NCBI RefSeq assembly: GCF_020509005.1
Contig: NC_063021.1
Coordinates: 186,001-250,000 of the forward strand
Reading direction: 5' to 3'
Source of the DNA: Fulvia fulva
Taxonomy: Eukaryota; Ascomycota; Dothideomycetes; Mycosphaerellales; Mycosphaerellaceae
Length of the DNA: 64,000 nucleotides
Under the pieces are notes generated by a model. It did not search any database, was not told the origin of the DNA, and saw nothing but the letters and a program-made list of their open reading frames with translations. Numbering within the stretch: the stretch's first letter is position 1; every line of letters begins with the position of its first letter. This document shows positions 59,185 through 64,000 of this stretch, piece after piece. Both the position numbers and the translations under genes were made by a program.

Positions 59185-60757
59185 GTCGACGACGAGAATT
59201 ACCTATACGTAGTGTCGGCTACGAACCTCTCGTCTAGCTACGAGAGAGCCAAGTATTCTCACGCTAGAGCGTCGTGCGCGCGACGGGCGCGTAACGTAGG
59301 CGAAGCCGCGGCGAATAGAGGACTACTAGCAAAACGGGTATAAAAACTATCCGACGAGCGTGTACTCGTGTCGGGAGCGAGTCCCTCTTCTTTCTACGTA
59401 TAAGAAGGGCGCGGAACCGTGGCCTATACGCTCGACAGGACACCTCTAGTATAAGTACAGAATTTTTACCTCCGGAGACCGTAAACCGAGCGGGCTAAGC
59501 GACGAACATTAGACGAGCGGACTATAGAACAACAACTGAGCGGACTATATAACGGCGTCGAGCGGACTACGAAACAATCTAGTGTTTGCTAGCGGGCAAT
59601 ACGGTGGGTAGGTGGACACATAACGAAGCCTATAAGGGCCTATTAAACACCCGGTATAGGAACGAGGGTTTTGCCTAAGGCACTACCTGTCCCGCTACAC
59701 GACGCACCTAGTCTAATATAGTAGATTGCGACGAGGAAAAGACGATAGCCTGAGCAAGGAAAAGACGGCTATTAGGACGGGGAAAAGACGTATAATACAA
59801 GTGGATTAGTTCTGTAATCGGGGAGGATCGAGGGTAGGGTAATAAGGAACTTTATATTAGTTAGTAGGTAGAAACGCAAGGAGTACGCTGCCCGGCGTGG
59901 TGTGTGCCCCGAGCAAACCTGCGAGGTATAGACGGCCGCTTTCTAGAGATAGGCTGCGGTAACGCGAAGGGCGTCAAAACCTAGGGCGTAGTGTACACTA
60001 GTAGCGACGGCTAACACTGTCTATATAGCCCGAGAGGACGGATGCGTATGTCGGTCAATAGAGAGCACTAAAGGGCTTAGGCCTATAGAGGTAGATATTG
60101 GCTTAAGGAGCAAATAGGGAGGGAGGGCGTAGAGGGAAGCTTTTGCTCCGGGCTAACCTCTCGAAACGAGGCTATACGGTAGTACTAGATAAGTGGGAAA
60201 GCGCGGTTAAGACTTGTCACCTTATCTCGTAGCTAGCTTACTAAATACGATTCCTTCCTTGCCCAAAACCCGGAGCACATAGTACTGAACTATACTAAGT
60301 AGGTAAAAGGGAGAAGCTAGTAGAGGGCGAAGGCAAGAGACAGGCAATACTAGGCCATTATCTAGGACAGACAAGATATAAGGAGAGTGACAAGATAGAT
60401 CCTTAACGAGGACTACCTAGAGCAATTCTCCCTAGCAGTAGAAACGGAAAGGTAGATAGAGAGGAGGGAGAGAGAGAGAAGAGCCGGGGAAACAGAAGGG
60501 AGAAAGGGAATCGAGAGGAGGACATCACTAGGGTTACGGGCAAGGTAGTTATAGGGTAACAACTATGACACTAGCGTACCCTGAAGGAAGGAGAACGAAA
60601 GGACAAGATAGGAAAGAACGAGGAGGGCAAAGACGAGGAGGTTTTCATCCGTTAATCGGGTTTCCTACCTACACAAATAGACCTAAATAGCGAGAGACCT
60701 ACATAGGCTATAGGGCACTAAAACAGGCGAATGAATAATCTATCTATCTATCTATCT
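59185..60757 (+). mobile_element. LINE-derived, internally deleted insertion (5' leader joined to LINE-2 3' end)
   Basis: It is a 1.57-kb insertion bounded by a long target-site duplication: CTATATAAGGGCCTCG at 59169-59184 and 60756-60771, the first bases overlapping the tail. The 3' part, from about 60262, is the LINE-2 C-terminal end plus 3' untranslated region and a TATC tail. The 5' 1.07 kb is GC-richer, non-coding, and has repeated motifs (GAGCGGACTA three times near 59514-59572, GGAAAAGACG three times near 59734-59790), like a LINE promoter leader. There is no reverse transcriptase. It is best read as a non-autonomous LINE derivative lacking nearly all coding sequence. Confidence 0.65.
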
Positions 60758-60771
60758 ATATAAGGGCCTCG

Positions 60772-61447
60772 TTAGACTTACGTAGCTTACTAATCTCGCT
60801 CTATATAAGAGCTATCTAATACGCTATCTCTCTACTCCCTCTCTATTGCCCTATTAAACGACCTTCCTCTTTCTACTACGCCTTTCTAAATCCGTAACGA
60901 CGCTCTAAGACGTAATGATACCTATTATAAACCCTATCTCGTCGAAGTTATAGGTGTCCTAGTTAAGGATACTATACTTCTCCTTTATATTACGTATAAG
61001 TAAGAACTACTTCTCGATAACGTCTAGATCTTCTATTAGGGCTCGCTAACGATCGTATCTACGTGTTATATAAACCTTTAGCTTACAATACCGCCTAATA
61101 AACCTGTCTGTCTAATTAAGACTAGCGGGCTTAAGACCCTTCTCTTATAGTAATGAATCGGCTGTTACTTATAGACTAGCCTTTAATAGCGGGAAACCTC
61201 TAAGATCTAGCCCGAGTATATACTTAAGTATCACCCTCTCTTCTAGCTCTATAAGCTTCTTCGAATTAGGCTCGTAGTCATCCCGAGGAGGTCGTCTATT
61301 CAATCGATACCCTAGTATAGTTCGAGACGCGTCGTATACCTTTATAGTAAGTCGATTCGTAATTATCGCGTCGCGTTTCGTAGCCTAGATAGCTAAGGTC
61401 AGTTTGGCCTCGTTTAAAGACAATATACGCTATAATAGTAGTTATAT
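60772..61447 (-). mobile_element. Fot1/pogo deletion derivative, copy 4, right part, cut by LINE-1
   Basis: It continues the short Fot copy from TTAGACTTACG through the deletion junction near 60860 and the helix-turn-helix region. It stops at GTTATATA (61447), where the tail of LINE-1 begins. The right inverted repeat is therefore expected beyond the window, on the other side of LINE-1. Confidence 0.85.
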
Positions 61448-64000
61448 AGATAGATAGATGATTCATTTACCCGTTGTGGTGCCCTCCGGCCTATACGGGT
61501 TTATGTCTATATATGTTACTACATAAGGTAGGAAACCTATTCCTAGGTAAAAACCTCCTCTCCTTCTCTAATAGCTTCCTTGCCATGAGTTCTCAGTTTT
61601 CCTTCCATTAGGGTGCACTAGTGTCATGGTGGTTAGCCTCTGACTACCTTGTCTGCAACCCTAGAGTTGTCCCCCTCTTCCTGCTCTCCTCCTCCTTCTT
61701 TCTCTCCTCAATCCATCTCTCTGTTTCCCTAGTAAGAGAGAACTGCTCCAAAAATCCTTGGTGGATGATCCACCTTGTAATTCTCTGGAGGTCTCCCTTA
61801 TTGCTGATCATGGCTTGGAAGTTTCTGTTCCTTGCCCTTGCCCTCCATTCACCTCTCCCTGTACTCCATTCTTTGCAAACCAGAAGTCTATGTTCGACAT
61901 TCTGGGACAGGTAGCCGCATGGGCAACTCTTGTCTTCGATACCTGGGACTTTTCTCTGATGCAGGTATGCCCTGACTCCGATGTGTTCAGAGCGGATTTG
62001 TATTGCTATGCTTGCTTCTGACCTGGTCAGGTCTGAGTACAGTAGGTAGTTGTGGCTACCAAACTGTTGGAGTGCCTTTGGGGTTCCTGGCCTCTGTGGG
62101 GCTCTTGTCCATTCAGTCTTCCAGAGGAGTCCTGCCATCCTTTCAGCTAGAGACTGTTGCTTCTTCCCTTGGCTGGCTGCTGATCCTCTCCCTTGAGCCC
62201 TTCTGTCCTGTTCCTGCTGGGCTAGGTGCAGCTGTTCTGTTAGTTCTTTGAACTTCTGCAGGTCCTGCTGCTTCTGTGGGGCTGGATTGGGTCTTGCTTG
62301 TCTGTGCCTTCTTGTGCACTGGCTCCTGATTTTGTTGACTGCCTTCTGGATTACTAGCTAGGCTGGGTATGCAGACGTCTTTCCTGCATACTGGTATCTC
62401 AACCCTTGAAGGTAGAGCTTGGCTGGTGGGGAGCCAGACTCCATTTCGACCACCCTTGTTGGAGTTGACTTGTATGCTCCAAGCACCTTTTTCAGACAGG
62501 AGGCTTGGGCTCTGCTGATGGGATCTGCAATTCTCTTTGGGATCTTGTCTTGGGCTGACCAGATCTGGGCTCCATATAGCATGGCTGGCTTCACAATGGC
62601 CTTGTACATAACCTTTGCTTTCGCAAATGTGGCTCCCCATGTGGAGGCTGTAAGCCTGTCAATTGATTGCCTGTTGTTGTCTGCTCTTGCCTGTGCTTTC
62701 TTGACCTGTGGTCCCCAGCTGAGCTTTGGATCCATCCATATTCCTAGCACCCTTAATTCACTTGAGGGTTCTGTTGTGTGTCCCTGAATAGTGATTGGGG
62801 CTTGCATATTGTGTCTGTTTCTGGCTCTACTGAAGTGGATGAGTTGATACTTCTCTGGGGCAAATCTGGCTCCATGTTTCCTGGCCCATTCCTCACATTC
62901 CTTATGTTTCTTCTGCAAGATTCTGCAGTTCTCTTCTGTGCTGTCTGACCAGGCTAGGATGTTTGTGTCATCTACAAACCCTGAGGCTGATGTGTTTCTG
63001 GAGTTTAGCTTTGCTGGCAGGTCTGCCATAAAGAGGAGAAACAGGATTGGAGACATTGTTGATCCCTGTGGGATTCCTGTCTCTGTAGGCATGCTGTCAG
63101 ATTTGTATCTGCCCAGTCTTAGTCTTGTGGTTCTGCCTCTGAGGAAGGACTGGATAAACTGGACTGTCCAGTTAGGGATAGCCTTCTGTTTCAGGATGTG
63201 GATCAGCCTCTGGTGTGAGACATTGTCAAAGGCTCCTGATATGTCTAGTGAGAGGAGTGTGGCTGCTTTGTTGTTCCCAAAGTGCCATAGGGTCTTGATC
63301 TGCTCTGTGATAAGTTCCACAGCTGTTAGTGTTGATCTTTGTTTCCTGCCCCCCATCTGTTCTTCAGGAAGGATTCCATGTTCTTCAGCTAGGTTTGTCA
63401 GCCTTTCTGCTATGATCTTTTCCAGGAGTTTGCCTAGTGTGTTGAGCAAGGCAATAGGTCTGTATGCCTTTAGCTTTGTGTAGTCCTCTTTCTGTGGTTT
63501 TCTCAAGACCACAGTCAGTGACTCCTTGAAGTGTTTAGGGCAGTGTCCTTGGGCCATGCACTGTGAAAAGATGTTTGACAGTGCAGGGGAGATCTGGTCC
63601 TTGCATGTCTTAATGAACAAGTTTGGAATCCCATCTGGTCCTGGGGCCTTGTTTCCTGAGAGTCTCTTAATGATGCTCTTGATCTCTCGCTCTCCCACTA
63701 TGCAGGATTGCTCTAGTGGTGTTGGATACACACTGCCCTCCAGATCCTGCAGGTCAGCTTCTACCTGTGTGCCAAAGAAATGTTTCCACAATGCCTGTGC
63801 CTTTCCTGGGAGAGTGTGTTGGATTACTCCTTCCTGGTCTTCAATGTTTGGAAACTGGGGCAGCATGTTTCTGTCCTGTGTGGGTTGTCTTGCCCACTTT
63901 GCTAGTTTCCACATCTTCTCAGGATTCTGGGTAATGGATCCAACTGTTGACCTCCACTCCAGCATCTTGTCCCTCTTGATCTGGGCCTTCTTGTCTCTGG
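61448..64000 (-). mobile_element. LINE-1: almost unmutated Tad-like non-LTR retrotransposon, 3' part
   Basis: It lies on the minus strand. The tail (complement GATAGATAGATGATTC) begins at 61448, the 3' untranslated region runs to 61643, and ORF2 covers 61644 to the window edge. Composition is ordinary, with abundant CA and TG, so it escaped most RIP and is recent. It is related to, but distinct from, LINE-2. The 5' half with endonuclease and ORF1 lies outside the window. Confidence 0.9.
61644..64000 (-). pseudogene. LINE-1 ORF2: reverse transcriptase with one in-frame TAG, 5' end beyond window
   Basis: The frame is open from the window edge to a single TAG at 62358-62360, then open again in the same frame to the stop at 61644. 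Counting from the Met at 63965, reverse-transcriptase blocks are GNKAPGPDG (104-112), LDISGAFDN (240-248), GIPQGSTMSP (297-306) and the catalytic FVDD (330-333). A thumb and connection region continue to about residue 535. After the TAG, about 240 further codons include a Gln-rich linker and a C-P-C-G..H..C cluster (about 61870-61830) typical of LINE C-termini. The TAG probably derives from CAG by one C-to-T at CpA. The product may be truncated but still holds the reverse-transcriptase core. No RNase H domain is seen. Confidence 0.88.

Noticed and set aside
59149..59343. 64-codon open frame on the plus strand
   Set aside because: It spans the junction between the Fot copy and the LINE-derived insert, so it is created by the insertion.
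62143..62640. 165-codon open frame on the minus strand across the LINE-1 stop
   Set aside because: It is in another frame from ORF2, which continues on both sides of the TAG in its own frame with recognisable protein. This one is a shadow, not a frameshift.

Overview
The window looks like a heterochromatic, transposon-packed region of a filamentous ascomycete (Pezizomycotina). Most of it carries the signature of repeat-induced point mutation (RIP). TpA is very abundant, CpA and TpG are depleted, and CpG is retained. Transposon reading frames stay recognisable, but they are riddled with TAG codons where the family has Gln (CAG) or Trp (TGG). Three kinds of sequence escape this: a small genic island (about 55.45-58.42 kb), a short LTR retrotransposon (35,370-37,888), and a non-LTR retrotransposon running off the right edge (61,448-64,000).

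Layout, left to right. 1-203 is the 3' end of a Tad-like LINE. 204-2859 is the 3' half of a copia element (here copia-3). 2882-4014 is an internally deleted Fot1/pogo DNA transposon. 4307-9842 is a complete copia-1 element on the minus strand with 234-bp LTRs and a 5-bp target-site duplication. 10424-15960 is a second copia-1 in the opposite orientation, so the two form a giant inverted repeat. 15961-24256 is a copia-2 remnant split by a near-full-length LINE (LINE-3, about 17204-22182). 24257-26372 is a 5'-truncated LINE-4, and 26373-28170 is the 5' half of another LINE in reverse. 28171-31175 is the 5' half of a copia-3 in reverse. 31176-33190 is a reverse LINE-3 end carrying a second 1133-bp Fot derivative. 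33191-34195 is the 3' end of a chromovirus-type gypsy element. 34198-38272 is a longer Fot1/pogo copy interrupted by the intact LTR element. 38273-39951 is LINE-2. 40146-43342 is an inverted duplicate of 23.17-26.37 kb. 43343-47898 is a third, partial copia-1. 47904-48138 is a solo copia-3 LTR. 48144-52100 is a second gypsy element. 52080-54210 is the 5' part of copia-4. 54213-55345 is a third 1133-bp Fot derivative.

The only ordinary host gene seen is on the minus strand at 55,663-57,602. It is a five-exon major-facilitator sugar transporter of 572 residues, most like fungal alpha-glucoside:H+ symporters. All splice sites are GT/AG and the frame is intact. To its right the RIPped landscape resumes with a fourth Fot derivative. 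That copy is interrupted by a LINE-derived, internally deleted insertion (59,185-60,757) and then by the barely mutated LINE-1.

The most unusual object is the 2519-bp element at 35,370-37,888. It has two 355-bp LTRs with no difference found by eye, a perfect CCTAT target-site duplication, a gag gene with a zinc knuckle and no pol. On the opposite strand it carries a 196-codon open frame with a six-cysteine cluster and a coiled coil. It looks like a recently moved, non-autonomous gag-only retrotransposon with an antisense passenger gene. Names such as copia-1 or LINE-3 are local labels, not database families. All coordinates of mutated elements are estimates by eye from alignment of copies within the window.
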